A stretch of 12,994 nucleotides of DNA, taken from NCBI GenBank assembly GCA_029067025.1, contig JAIEFH010000168.1, positions 1-12,994 on the forward strand, read 5' to 3'. A program made the position numbers and the translations under genes. This document shows, in pieces, positions 5,937 through 12,918 of this stretch. The first letter of the stretch is position 1, and each line of letters begins with the position of its first letter. Under the pieces are notes generated by a model, which worked only from the letters and a program-made list of their open reading frames with translations, searched no databases and was not told the DNA's origin. This stretch comes from Oscillospiraceae bacterium. Lineage in GTDB: Bacteria; Bacillota; Clostridia; Oscillospirales; Oscillospiraceae.

Positions 5937-7230
5937 TCCAAAAGATACCAACAGCAATACCTACCGGCTGACAACCGCGTTTCTGGATGGTATGCAGCAG
6001 GAGCTTCGGGACATTCACATAAAAGAGCTTTCCATCAGCCGTATGGATATTAGGCCCTGCCTTGGCTGCTTTTCGTGCTGGAACCGCACACCTGGACAAT
6101 GCTGCATACAGGATGATATGAGGCAGATCATTCAAGACCTGCTCTGGGCGGATACGACAGTATGGAGCTTTCCACTTTACTATTACTCTGTTCCCGGCCC
6201 TTTAAAAAATCTGATCGACCGCCAGCTCCCCATGCTTCTGCCATTTATGGAAGAAAGGGCGGGACAGGTTGGAAACGGAGGCCACCCCACCCGATACGAT
6301 ATGAGCGGAAAAAAGACGGTTGTAATCTCCACTTGCGGCTTTTATACGGCAAAGGGAAATTATGACGGTGTGTATAGCCTGTTCGACCATCTCTGTGGCC
6401 GGGGAAACTATACAACCGTTTTCTGCGGCCAGGGCGAACTGTTTCGGGTGCTGGAACTGTCCGCACGCACGAATGAATACCTTTCGTATGTGAAGCAAGC
6501 GGGGCAGGAGTACGCCAGAGGCGGTATTTCCGACCAGACGCAGGAACTGCTTGACCAGCTTTTACTGCCCAGGGAAACCTTTGAAGCTTGTTCGGACGCA
6601 AGCTGGGGGATTGATAGGGATGGCACAATAACAGAAGAAAATGGCCCCGCAAGAAAGGAGTCGGACACATTGATCTTCACCAGACAAATGGCGGCGCTGT
6701 ATCGCGGGGAGAGCTATCCCGGCAAAGATACTGTGCTGGAAATGTACTATACGGACGTAGAGGAGCGTTACCAAATCCTGTTGGGCAAGGACGGCAGCCA
6801 TGTTTATACAGACGGGCATTTAACGCCCACTACGAAGATCGAAACGCCGGTTACTGTATGGCGCTCGATTGCGGCCGGAGAAATTCGGGGCGACGAAGCC
6901 ATGATGCAGGGGCTTTATCGGGTAAAAGGGGATTTTACTCTGATGCTGAAATGGGATACCTATTTTGGCGGTTCACGGCCACAGGCTAAACAGACAGAGA
7001 CAGCCCCGACGCAGAAAAGCACCAACATGAACATTATGCTCATTCCGTGGATCGTTTTGTGGATAGCTCCCGCGATCCACAAGCAGTGGGGATGCCTTAT
7101 CAGCATCGGCGTGTGCGCGCTGGTCCCTCTCATCTTTTATCGCAATAGAAAGACAGTGTATGATATTCTGACAAATGCTTTGGTTACGGGCGTTTCCGTT
7201 GCTATGCTGGCAGGATGTTCAGAAAAATAG
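5911..7230 (+). CDS. Flavodoxin-fold NAD(P)H oxidoreductase with SCP2-like and membrane regions, ended by in-frame TAG
   Basis: The 439-residue protein starts with an NADPH-dependent FMN reductase/flavodoxin fold (MNILVINGSPKDTNSNT as the phosphate loop; CLGCFSCW with Cys50, 53 and 56; TPGQCCIQDDM). Residues about 250-354 resemble a sterol-carrier-protein-2-like domain (VLEMYYTDVEERYQI, VTVWRSIAAGEIRGDEAMMQG). From about 373 the chain is hydrophobic with at least two membrane segments and stops at TAG 7228-7230. The next codons, in the same frame, encode more membrane protein, so the reading frame seems split. ATG 5911 lies inside padR, 12 bases after GGAGG (5894-5898). The enzyme probably transfers electrons from NAD(P)H through FMN to an unknown small acceptor near the membrane, under PadR control. 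Confidence 0.82.
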   Translation: MNILVINGSPKDTNSNTYRLTTAFLDGMQQELRDIHIKELSISRMDIRPCLGCFSCWNRTPGQCCIQDDMRQIIQDLLWADTTVWSFPLYYYSVPGPLKNLIDRQLPMLLPFMEERAGQVGNGGHPTRYDMSGKKTVVISTCGFYTAKGNYDGVYSLFDHLCGRGNYTTVFCGQGELFRVLELSARTNEYLSYVKQAGQEYARGGISDQTQELLDQLLLPRETFEACSDASWGIDRDGTITEENGPARKESDTLIFTRQMAALYRGESYPGKDTVLEMYYTDVEERYQILLGKDGSHVYTDGHLTPTTKIETPVTVWRSIAAGEIRGDEAMMQGLYRVKGDFTLMLKWDTYFGGSRPQAKQTETAPTQKSTNMNIMLIPWIVLWIAPAIHKQWGCLISIGVCALVPLIFYRNRKTVYDILTNALVTGVSVAMLAGCSEK

Positions 7231-7554
7231 ATGCTTCCGCTGTCGTATCTTTCTTTTGGCGTTATGTGGCTTGCGTCCTGCCTTGGAAAGGTGTCCCTTA
7301 CGGCTAATTATTCCATGAACAGCTACGGTGGGGACGATGCTTTACAAAACCTCCTTTTTCTAAAGACCAACCGTATTTTGACTGTGCTTTGGGGTGTTCT
7401 TTACCTTTTTACATCTGGTTTTACTTGGTTCCTGATGCGAACCCCTGTTAGCAGCCTTGTGGGGCTTATCAACTCTGTATTGCCCATCTTCATGGGGATT
7501 TTTACAGTATGGTTTCAAAAATGGTATCCGGCGAAAGTAGCCAGGGGAAAGTAA
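7231..7554 (+). CDS. C-terminal membrane part of the split flavodoxin protein
   Basis: The 107-codon frame begins with ATG directly after TAG 7228-7230 and in the same frame as the preceding gene. It has three hydrophobic segments (LPLSYLSFGVMWLASCL, ILTVLWGVLYLFTSGFTWFLM, LVGLINSVLPIFMGIFTVWF) and a polar stretch, LTANYSMNSYGGDDALQN. I read this as the end of one ancestral protein of about 547 residues. It could still be made by read-through or by re-initiation at the TAGATG junction. Only a weak AGGA lies upstream, so independent initiation would be poor. No similar stand-alone protein comes to mind. Confidence 0.65.
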   Translation: MLPLSYLSFGVMWLASCLGKVSLTANYSMNSYGGDDALQNLLFLKTNRILTVLWGVLYLFTSGFTWFLMRTPVSSLVGLINSVLPIFMGIFTVWFQKWYPAKVARGK

Positions 7555-7558
7555 AATC

Positions 7559-7632
7559 GCCAAGATTTATGGAAAACAGGCTGTGCCCTTGTCCAAAATT
7601 GAGTGGGTGTTATGTCCTATTTGCGGCAGCAA
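7559..7632 (+). pseudogene. Fragment of a Cys-rich KTR protein (mobile-element cargo)
   Basis: One frame reads PLSKIEWVLCPICGSKT and then TAG. This is the start of the Cys-rich KTR family, whose members carry W(I/V)LCPxCGxKTR followed by a second CPxCKQ pair. Here the first cysteine pair is present but the following Arg is a stop and the second pair is absent. KTR proteins are commonly encoded on Tn916-like and other conjugative elements of Firmicutes. The fragment lies where DNA turns AT-rich, so it may be a scar of transfer. It is short, and the assignment rests on one motif. Confidence 0.45.
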
Positions 7633-7722
7633 AACATAGATAACGATTGGGAAACAGAAGTTGAAGAAATAATAAAATCTATTTCGATTCCCTATATGAC
7701 ACAACAGGAGAGCAAAAAATGA
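7612..7722 (+). CDS. Short unrecognised ORF coupled to the following flavodoxin gene
   Basis: ATG 7612 opens 36 codons (MSYLRQQNID, NDWETEVEEI, IKSISIPYMT, QQESKK), ending in a TGA that overlaps the next ATG as ATGA. The middle looks like an amphipathic helix (DWETEVEEIIKSI). It overlaps the KTR fragment in another frame. It may be the tail of a lost upstream gene whose stop was coupled to the flavodoxin start; the frame extends upstream only to TGA at about 7600-7602. No family is recognised. The AGGAG of the next gene lies inside it. Confidence 0.35.
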   Translation: MSYLRQQNIDNDWETEVEEIIKSISIPYMTQQESKK

Positions 7723-8228
7723 ATGTTATCATACACGATTTGACTGACTTACAATTTCAACAGATTTTTCCGCAAATCACGGGAGATACACAGGTCATCT
7801 CTAACAGAGGCGACATAAAAAGCTGCGTTGGATGTTTTGGATGTTGGATAAAAACCCCAGGACAATGTGTAATAAAAGACGGATATGAAAATATGGGAAG
7901 TATACTGTCACAAGCTGATACCGTCACGATTATTAGTAAATGCTGTTATGGGGGCTATAGTCCTTTCGTTAAAAATGTCTTGGACCGAAGCATTCCCTTT
8001 CTCCTCCCTTTTTTCAAGACGATAGATAATGAAACTCACCATAAGCCACGCTATAAAAAGTCATTTCAGTTCTGCGTATATTTTTATGGCGAACACATTA
8101 CTCAATCAGAAAGAGAGACAGCTAAAAGCATGGTAGATAGAAACAGCATCAATTTCAATGTATCAAAGCATCATGTAACTTTTTTCAAGTCCATAGAGCA
8201 GTTATGTGAGAAAAAGGGAGAACAGTAA
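7719..8228 (+). CDS. Flavodoxin family protein (NADPH-dependent FMN reductase-like)
   Basis: This 169-residue protein carries the cysteine block SCVGCFGCWIKTPGQC (Cys36, 39, 42, 50), the same pattern as CLGCFSCW in the first flavodoxin protein of the operon. SKCCYGGYSPFVKNVLDRSIPFLLPF resembles the FMN-contact strand and dimer helix (SKCCYGGYSPF, KNVLDRSIPFLLPF). The N-terminus (MNVIIHDLTD) lacks the usual GSPR phosphate loop of FMN reductases, a feature I associate with one Clostridial subgroup, so flavin binding may differ. The ATG follows AGGAG (7706-7710) by 8 bases. Only 4 bases separate its stop from the next ATG, so they form an operon. Codon use is AT-rich compared with the genes before 7550, indicating separate acquisition. 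Confidence 0.8.
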   Translation: MNVIIHDLTDLQFQQIFPQITGDTQVISNRGDIKSCVGCFGCWIKTPGQCVIKDGYENMGSILSQADTVTIISKCCYGGYSPFVKNVLDRSIPFLLPFFKTIDNETHHKPRYKKSFQFCVYFYGEHITQSERETAKSMVDRNSINFNVSKHHVTFFKSIEQLCEKKGEQ

Positions 8229-8232
8229 ACAG

Positions 8233-8859
8233 ATGAATATAAGCATTATTAACGGAAGTCCCAAACCTGGGGAAAGTACATCAGGACTTTTGATCAAGTA
8301 TCTGCTGCAAGAAATCGGAGAATGTAATGCACGGGTTTTTAAATGCTCTTTGCAAACAGCAAAGTTGGCTAAAATAGCCCGCAGCGATGTACTGGTACTG
8401 GTGTTTCCTCTCTATGTAGATAGTATCCCCTCCCAGTTACTACGGCTCCTAATTGGTTTAGAAGAATTAAGAGATTTGAACCATGACATGATGGTATATT
8501 GCATTGTAAACAATGGTTTTTTTGAGGGAACCCAAAATTATATTGCTATTCAGCAGATGAAAAATTGGTGTGCCGCAGCTAATTTGAACTGGGGACAGGG
8601 TGTTGGCATTGGGGCTGGCGAAATGCTTCCGTTCATCGCTGATGTTCCGCTGAAGCATGGCCCAAACAAAAACATTGGATATGCAATCAGCAGCTTGGCA
8701 ACCAATTTATCAAATAAAAAATCGGGAAAAGATAGTTTTGTTTCACCAAATTGGCCACGTTTTCTGTGGAGGATGCAGTCAACAAAGTTTTTTTGGATGC
8801 CCCGCGCCAGATCAAATCGTCTAAAAAAGCAAGACCTATACCGAATGGTAAAAAGATAA
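8233..8859 (+). CDS. NAD(P)H-dependent oxidoreductase, flavodoxin fold
   Basis: The 208-residue protein begins MNISIINGSPKPGESTSG, the FMN phosphate loop of the NADPH-dependent FMN reductase superfamily. Next come VLVFPLYVDSIPSQLL (second flavin loop), a block reading NNGFFEGTQN and NWGQGVGIGAGEML, and a tail ending with SPNWPRFLWRM. It lacks the CxxCxxC block of its neighbours. The ATG at 8233 has GGGAG (8216-8220) 12 bases upstream; an ATG at 8206 lies inside the previous gene and would destroy the natural INGSPK start. It probably works with the preceding flavodoxin as a redox pair. AT-rich codon use matches that neighbour. No terminator is evident after it. Confidence 0.82.
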   Translation: MNISIINGSPKPGESTSGLLIKYLLQEIGECNARVFKCSLQTAKLAKIARSDVLVLVFPLYVDSIPSQLLRLLIGLEELRDLNHDMMVYCIVNNGFFEGTQNYIAIQQMKNWCAAANLNWGQGVGIGAGEMLPFIADVPLKHGPNKNIGYAISSLATNLSNKKSGKDSFVSPNWPRFLWRMQSTKFFWMPRARSNRLKKQDLYRMVKR

Positions 8860-9011
8860 AAACAGGATGACTCCTTTACCCTATGTGTCACAGTAAAACG
8901 CGTCTAAACTTGCGAAAAGCTACGGAACTGAAAATCCCGCTCTATTGCTCAAGGCATAGACAAGAAACAAATATCGCTTCAGTCTGCGAATCGAGGGGTA
9001 GAAAATTTTTG
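8860..9011. other. Non-coding AT-rich gap
   Basis: I see no gene, RNA or clear terminator here. The stretch precedes the promoter of the antiporter gene and marks the return from AT-rich to GC-rich DNA. Confidence 0.5.
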
Positions 9012-9040
9012 TTGCAAATCACCAAAAAACATGTTAAAAT
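9012..9040 (+). promoter_or_regulatory. Promoter of the NhaC-family antiporter gene
   Basis: TTGCAA (9012-9017) and TAAAAT (9035-9040) are 17 bp apart, and TG at 9032-9033 makes an extended -10. Transcription would start near 9047, leaving a leader of about 220 nt before ATG 9266. Confidence 0.7.
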
Positions 9041-9069
9041 ATGAATAATATTTGCCCACAGGACTATAA

Positions 9070-9148
9070 GATTTGCCTAGCGGGGTTCGCTGAAGCTGTC
9101 TGAACGTCCGTACCGCGGGGGAGCGTTCGAGTTGATGCGAACTTTTTT
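9070..9148 (+). promoter_or_regulatory. Candidate riboswitch/attenuator with intrinsic terminator in the nhaC leader
   Basis: The leader holds helices that exclude one another. The terminator is GTTCG (9125-9129) with CGAAC (9138-9142), followed by six T (9143-9148). The same CGTTC(G) segment can pair instead with (T)GAACG at 9101-9106, extended by TCC/GGA (9107-9109 with 9120-9122). GTTCGC at 9085-9090 is complementary to GCGAAC at 9137-9142. A hairpin AGCG/CGCT (9079-9082 with 9088-9091) precedes. The loop CCGC (9113-9116) could pair with GCGG (9080-9083) as a pseudoknot. I do not recognise a known riboswitch class, and the 5-bp terminator stem is short. Confidence 0.5.
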
Positions 9149-9170
9149 CAAGCGCGGCAGAAACGATAGG

Positions 9171-9236
9171 GAGGTGAGAGAAACAGAATCACAGGCCGCC
9201 GCCGGCTGTCACGGCGGGGCGGCTGCTTCTTACCTC
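9171..9236 (+). promoter_or_regulatory. Long stem-loop in the 3' half of the nhaC leader
   Basis: Bases 9171-9180 pair with 9227-9236 over 10 bp (two wobbles). Inside, 9195-9204 pairs with 9212-9223 (6 + 4 GC-rich pairs with a GG bulge). CCTC (9233-9236) could alternatively pair with GAGG (9252-9255) in the ribosome site of the antiporter gene, so this arm may set translation. No T-run follows. Confidence 0.45.
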
Positions 9237-9265
9237 GCACGAATAAAAAGAGAGGAGCGGAACAT

Positions 9266-10615
9266 ATGTTAGACAAGAGAAGCAAAAAGAATTATGGGGG
9301 GCTTGGCCTGCTACCCCTGCTGATTTTCCTGGCTCTCTACATTGGAAGCGGTATCGTCTACGCGATTCTGGGGACGCCGAAGCCCTTCACTGTCATGATT
9401 CGGTACGCCCCCCTGCTGGTGGGTCTGCTGGTAGGCCTGATTTTCTTTGACCGGGAGGAGACCATCGCCCAGAAGGCAGAGGTTTACTTTGCCAGCGCGG
9501 GCCGGTCCGGGGCCATGCAGCTGTGCCTGATTATCCTGATGGCCGGAGGCTTTGCCGGCGCGGCGGACGCCATTGGCGGCAAATCCTCCATGGCCAACCT
9601 GGCCGTGGCGCTGATTCCGTCCAACTTTGTGATTCCCGGAATTTTCATCCTCTGCGCGGTGATGTCCATCTGCATCGGCACCTCCATCGGCACCCTGGCG
9701 GCTATCCTGCCTGTGGCGCAGGCCATGTGCGAGGGCACCGGGCTGAGCCTGGGCCTGGCCGCGGCGGCGGCCATTGGCGGCGCCTACTTTGGAGACAACC
9801 TGTCCATGATCTCCGACACCACCATCGGCGCGACCCAGGGCGTGGGTGCGGAGATGAAAGACAAGTTCCGCATGAACTTCCGCATCGCCCTTCCGGCGGC
9901 CCTGGTGGCGGTGGTGGCCTTCTACTTCGCCGGCATGGGCAGCGCCGCCAGCTCTGTGGCAATGGAGGCGGGGGAATATAACCTGCTGACCATCCTCCCC
10001 TATTTTGCGGTTCTGGTTCTGGCCATTATCGGCATGGACGTAGTTCTGGTTCTAGCCATCGGCATGGCCCTTACGGGCGTCCTGGGCATTGCCACCGGCA
10101 CCTCCTTCATCGCGTGGATCAACGGCATCTCCTCCGGCATGGAGGGTATGTTCTGGTTCGTGTCCTTTGCCATCATGATCTCCGGCGTGGTGGGCCTGGT
10201 GCGCTACTACGGCGGTCTGGACTGGATGGTGGATAAGCTCACCAAGCCGGTCAAGGGAGAGAAGAGCTGCGAGTACATCCTGGTCCTGATTCCCTTGATC
10301 GTCTCCGCCCTGATCGCCAACGTCACCCTGGGCATCATCATCACGGTGCCCATCGTGAAGGAACTGGGCGATCGGTACAAAATCGCCCCCAAGCGCATGG
10401 CCAGCCTGATCGACATCGGCGGCTGTCTGGGCGTCACCTTTGTCCCCCACGCCAACGCCATTTTGATGGCCCAGGCGCAGATGGGCTGCGAGTTCAACGA
10501 GATCGTCCCCTATTCCTTCTACACCTTTGCCCTGGCCATTGCCACCATCCTCACTATTCAGCTTGGCCTGTTGAAGGGCAAGGAGGGCAAGAAGGACGCT
10601 AAAGCGAAGGGCTGA
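9266..10615 (+). CDS. NhaC family Na+/H+ antiporter-type transporter
   Basis: The protein has 449 residues, about 11-12 hydrophobic segments, and a short basic tail (KGKEGKKDAKAKG). Conserved family blocks are CIGTSIGT (about 136-143) and GGAYFGDNLSMISDTT (171-186), the counterpart of the FGDxxSPxSDTT motif of NhaC transporters; GVTFVPHANAILMA lies near the end. It sits in the cytoplasmic membrane and exchanges a cation or organic substrate against H+ or Na+. NhaC relatives also move methionine, lysine or malate/lactate, so the substrate cannot be named. The ATG follows GAGGAG (9252-9257) by 8 bases. The structured leader upstream suggests ligand- or ion-responsive control. It is a single-gene unit ended by a hairpin. 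Confidence 0.88.
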   Translation: MLDKRSKKNYGGLGLLPLLIFLALYIGSGIVYAILGTPKPFTVMIRYAPLLVGLLVGLIFFDREETIAQKAEVYFASAGRSGAMQLCLIILMAGGFAGAADAIGGKSSMANLAVALIPSNFVIPGIFILCAVMSICIGTSIGTLAAILPVAQAMCEGTGLSLGLAAAAAIGGAYFGDNLSMISDTTIGATQGVGAEMKDKFRMNFRIALPAALVAVVAFYFAGMGSAASSVAMEAGEYNLLTILPYFAVLVLAIIGMDVVLVLAIGMALTGVLGIATGTSFIAWINGISSGMEGMFWFVSFAIMISGVVGLVRYYGGLDWMVDKLTKPVKGEKSCEYILVLIPLIVSALIANVTLGIIITVPIVKELGDRYKIAPKRMASLIDIGGCLGVTFVPHANAILMAQAQMGCEFNEIVPYSFYTFALAIATILTIQLGLLKGKEGKKDAKAKG

Positions 10616-10665
10616 TCTGCTTTAAAGGATCTATCTGAAATAGAAACAGCGAAATCTGTCAAAAG

Positions 10666-10696
10666 CGGCCTGCCTGGTTCCGAGCCAGACAGGCCG
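10666..10696. terminator. Bidirectional terminator between the antiporter and ABC permease genes
   Basis: CGGCCTG-C-CTGG (10666-10677) pairs with CCAG-A-CAGGCCG (10685-10696), with one C/A mismatch and a 7-base loop. TTCAATTATT follows on the plus strand and GCTTTT on the minus strand, so it can end both convergent units. The remaining bases up to 10774 carry no gene. Confidence 0.8.
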
Positions 10697-10774
10697 TTCA
10701 ATTATTGAAGGGCAGGCTAGAAGCCCAGGGTCCGCTGCTGGGCGTGACAATACTGCTGCCGGTACGGCGGCAAG

Positions 10775-11524
10775 TTAAGACCAGTCTTGTTTTCTATATA
10801 AGATTGCCCCTATGGCGGTAAACGCAAGGGTCACCCCTCCAAGGATCAGCAGTTCGCTTCTGTACGCACCCAGGCCGTCCCCGGCAAAAACACCCTGCAT
10901 CAGATCGACCGCGTAGGTCATCGGCAGCAGCTTGGATACGTTCCGCACAGATTCCGGGAACAGCATATCCGGATAAGTCGCGCCAGAGAGGAAAATCATG
11001 ATAAAATAAAAAATGTAACACAGCAAATTGGTGATCTTCGCGTCCCTCCCAATGGCAGTGGAAAGGAATCCCATCGAGAACATTGCCGCGATCGAGAGCA
11101 GTCCGGCCACAGCGACCGAAAAGGCATCTCCTTGGATCCGGACTTGGTAGATGAACCGTCCGGCGATCAGGAGGATCGCGATCCCGAGAACGGTCAGGAG
11201 CAGATTGACCGTGATCTGTGCCAGGATAACATGCTTTTTCCCTACAGGCGTGGCATCGAAGCGTTTATAGATTTTCCTCTCCTTGTACTCGGCCAGCGTC
11301 AGGGGAAACGACATCAAGCCGGCAACCCCCATCACCATGACGGAATATCCCGGAACGGAGAGGTCCATCGTCCCCAGGCCAGAGCCGGGCATAGGGCTGT
11401 TCCCGTAGATAGAGCCAAATAGGATCAGCATCATCAGAGGGAATACCAGCCCAAAGAAAAAGCCGAAGAAGTTGCGGACAAGCAGCAGGAATTCTATCTT
11501 ACAGGTCAAAGCAAATCGTTTCAT
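10775..11524 (-). CDS. ABC-2 type transporter permease
   Basis: The 249-residue protein has six likely membrane segments, including FGFFFGLVFPLMMLILFGSIYG near the start (in pieces FGFFFGLVFPLM and MLILFGSIYG) and LLCYIFYFIMIFLSGATYP near residue 190. The latter, followed by LLPMTYAVDLMQGVF, is typical of ABC-2 exporters, and LAEYKERKIYKRF is the cytosolic coupling region. It would form the membrane channel with the ATPase encoded just upstream and export an unknown drug, lipid or peptide. The ATG at 11524 overlaps the ATPase stop as ATGA and follows GGAGGGG inside the ATPase gene; in-frame codons farther upstream lie within the ATPase. Stop is TAA 10777-10775. Confidence 0.9.
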   Translation of the reverse strand: MKRFALTCKIEFLLLVRNFFGFFFGLVFPLMMLILFGSIYGNSPMPGSGLGTMDLSVPGYSVMVMGVAGLMSFPLTLAEYKERKIYKRFDATPVGKKHVILAQITVNLLLTVLGIAILLIAGRFIYQVRIQGDAFSVAVAGLLSIAAMFSMGFLSTAIGRDAKITNLLCYIFYFIMIFLSGATYPDMLFPESVRNVSKLLPMTYAVDLMQGVFAGDGLGAYRSELLILGGVTLAFTAIGAILYRKQDWS

Positions 11525-12294
11525 ATGATCCCCTCCATGGTGATCCCCGCTGTTTTTGGGGCAAGCTGCAAGTAGAGCTTTTCCAGCGGGCAGTTGTCTT
11601 GCCATTGGTCAGGGTGGATGCGCTCTTTTGCCCATTGGCGGAATTCCTGCTGGGAGCCGAAAAATTGCTGCCGGCTGTCCTCCAGATAGAGGATCTTATC
11701 CGCCAAGGCCTCTACTTCGTCCAGATAGTGTGACACCAGAAGGATGGCGACACCGTTTTCACGGATTGCCCGGAACGTGATCCACATATTTTGCCGGACC
11801 TCCGGATCAAGGCCGGTGGTCAATTCGTCCAGGATCAGGAGCTTCGGCCGTCCCATCAGCGCCAGCAATACCGACAGCCGCTGCTTTTCACCGCCGGAGA
11901 GCTTGCTGACCGTACGCCTCCTCTTGTCCTCCAGGTTCATCTGCGGCAGCAGGCGCTCCCAATCAGCGGGCCGCTCATAGAAGCTGGCAAATAACCTGCA
12001 CAGCTCTTCGACCCGGATCTTCGCGGGGTATTCCGTCTCCTGCAGCTGCACCCCTATTTTTTCGTAGATTTCCTTGCGGTGCTGCCAGGGATCTTTGCCG
12101 AACACCTGGACAGAGCCGCTGTCCGGCTTCCGCAGTCCCTCCACACACTCTATGGCGGATGTCTTTCCAGAACCGTTTGACCCAATGACCGCCAAGACTT
12201 TGCCCTCCTCCACAAAAAAGGACACATCCCGCACAGCCCGGACGTTTTTGTAAGAAAGGTTCAGCCGCTCTACCTGTACAATGGTCTGGGGCAT
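11521..12294 (-). CDS. ABC transporter ATP-binding protein
   Basis: The 257-residue protein has all ABC ATPase motifs: Walker A GSNGSGKT (38-45), Q-loop GVQLQE (81-86), signature LSGGE (132-136), Walker B LLILDE (152-157), D-loop GLDP and switch His189 in VSHY. It powers the ABC-2 permease encoded directly downstream, as in CcmA/DrrA-type exporters. ATG 12294 is chosen because AAGGAGG lies 7 bases upstream; ATG 12300 is 1 base from it. It is the first gene of a two-gene unit that diverges from the LytTR gene, which suggests that the regulator controls it. Confidence 0.93.
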   Translation of the reverse strand: MPQTIVQVERLNLSYKNVRAVRDVSFFVEEGKVLAVIGSNGSGKTSAIECVEGLRKPDSGSVQVFGKDPWQHRKEIYEKIGVQLQETEYPAKIRVEELCRLFASFYERPADWERLLPQMNLEDKRRRTVSKLSGGEKQRLSVLLALMGRPKLLILDELTTGLDPEVRQNMWITFRAIRENGVAILLVSHYLDEVEALADKILYLEDSRQQFFGSQQEFRQWAKERIHPDQWQDNCPLEKLYLQLAPKTAGITMEGII

Positions 12295-12324
12295 GATCAT
12301 TCCTCCTTGCCTTAAGTTGGCGCC

Positions 12325-12353
12325 ACTTTATCACGCGCTTCAGGAAGATGCAA
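12325..12353 (-). promoter_or_regulatory. Promoter of the ABC transporter operon
   Basis: On the minus strand TTGCAT (12353-12348) and TAAAGT (12330-12325) are 17 bp apart, about 25 bases before the chosen start. Confidence 0.55.
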
Positions 12354-12369
12354 TGGCCCCTGCAAAACC

Positions 12370-12399
12370 GGTAGATTACAATGTGTAAGTGGTAGGATT
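12370..12399. promoter_or_regulatory. Possible LytTR direct-repeat operator
   Basis: GGTAGATT (12370-12377) recurs as GGTAGGATT (12391-12399), 21 bases apart, i.e. two helical turns, as in the paired direct repeats bound by LytTR regulators. TTACA-ATG-TGTAA (12376-12388), a perfect dyad, lies between them. The site sits between the divergent promoters. The repeat sequence is not a clear match to published LytTR sites. Confidence 0.35.
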
Positions 12400-12435
12400 T
12401 TATGCTTCAAACGCATCCGCTGCCTGCTCGCAATA

Positions 12436-12444
12436 TGTTATAAT
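12436..12444 (+). promoter_or_regulatory. Extended -10 promoter of the LytTR gene
   Basis: TGTTATAAT (12436-12444) is a perfect extended -10. No good -35 lies 17 bp upstream (TCCGCT), which fits a promoter needing an activator such as LytTR. Confidence 0.6.
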
Positions 12445-12468
12445 AGAGCATAGGAAAGGAGTTCAGCT

Positions 12469-12918
12469 ATGAGAGTAGAGTGCAATATTAGCGCGGACTG
12501 CGCGGAACCATACGCGATCCTGCATATTAAGCAAATGTCTCCCGCTGTTGCGGAAGCGATCTCCATCCTAGAGAAAGAGGGCGCGGCTTCCCTGTCGCTG
12601 GTCGCGGTGAGGGATGGAAAAACCTATTTTATAGAGCCGGGGAGCTTAGAATTGATACGTACAGAAGGGCGGGACGTTATCTGTTATGACAGGTTGAAAG
12701 ACAGGTACAAGCTGGACAAGCCGCTGTATGAGTTAGAACGTATCCTCGGAGATGTCTTTATCCGGGTTTCAAAATCCTCCATTGTCAATATCCGTCAGAT
12801 CAGCCATATATCCGCCGGCTTCAACGGCACACTGGAGCTGGTGATGAAAAACGGCATCACCGACTACATTTCCAGGGGGTTTCGGAAATCTTTCAAAGAA
12901 AGGCTGGGTTTGCAATGA
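12469..12918 (+). CDS. LytTR family DNA-binding regulator (no receiver domain)
   Basis: The 149-residue protein lacks a response-regulator receiver. Residues about 50-149 form the LytTR domain, with IYF-like start (TYFIEPGSLELI), the block FIRVSKSSIVNIRQI and the end YISRGFRKSFKERLGL. Residues 1-50 (CAEPYAILHI, VAEAISILEK) are typical of stand-alone LytTR proteins paired with a DUF3021 membrane protein. Such pairs control neighbouring genes, and the membrane partner is thought to restrain the regulator. GGAG (12458-12461) is 7 bases before the ATG. Its TGA overlaps the next ATG. The divergent ABC transporter is the likely target. Confidence 0.92.
   Translation: MRVECNISADCAEPYAILHIKQMSPAVAEAISILEKEGAASLSLVAVRDGKTYFIEPGSLELIRTEGRDVICYDRLKDRYKLDKPLYELERILGDVFIRVSKSSIVNIRQISHISAGFNGTLELVMKNGITDYISRGFRKSFKERLGLQ

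Noticed and set aside
9078..9091. TAGCGGGGTT resembling the 3' part of a c-di-GMP-I riboswitch
   Set aside because: The conserved 5' and central parts of that class are absent.
9101..9120. GTACCGCGG in the nhaC leader resembling the T-box GGTACCGCG
   Set aside because: The preceding AGGGTG is absent and the leader is too short before it for a specifier stem, so no T-box is called.
9174..9271. GTG-started frame of about 32 codons overlapping the antiporter start
   Set aside because: Its GGGAGG lies only about one base before the GTG, and the Ala/Gly run is explained by the GC-rich stem.
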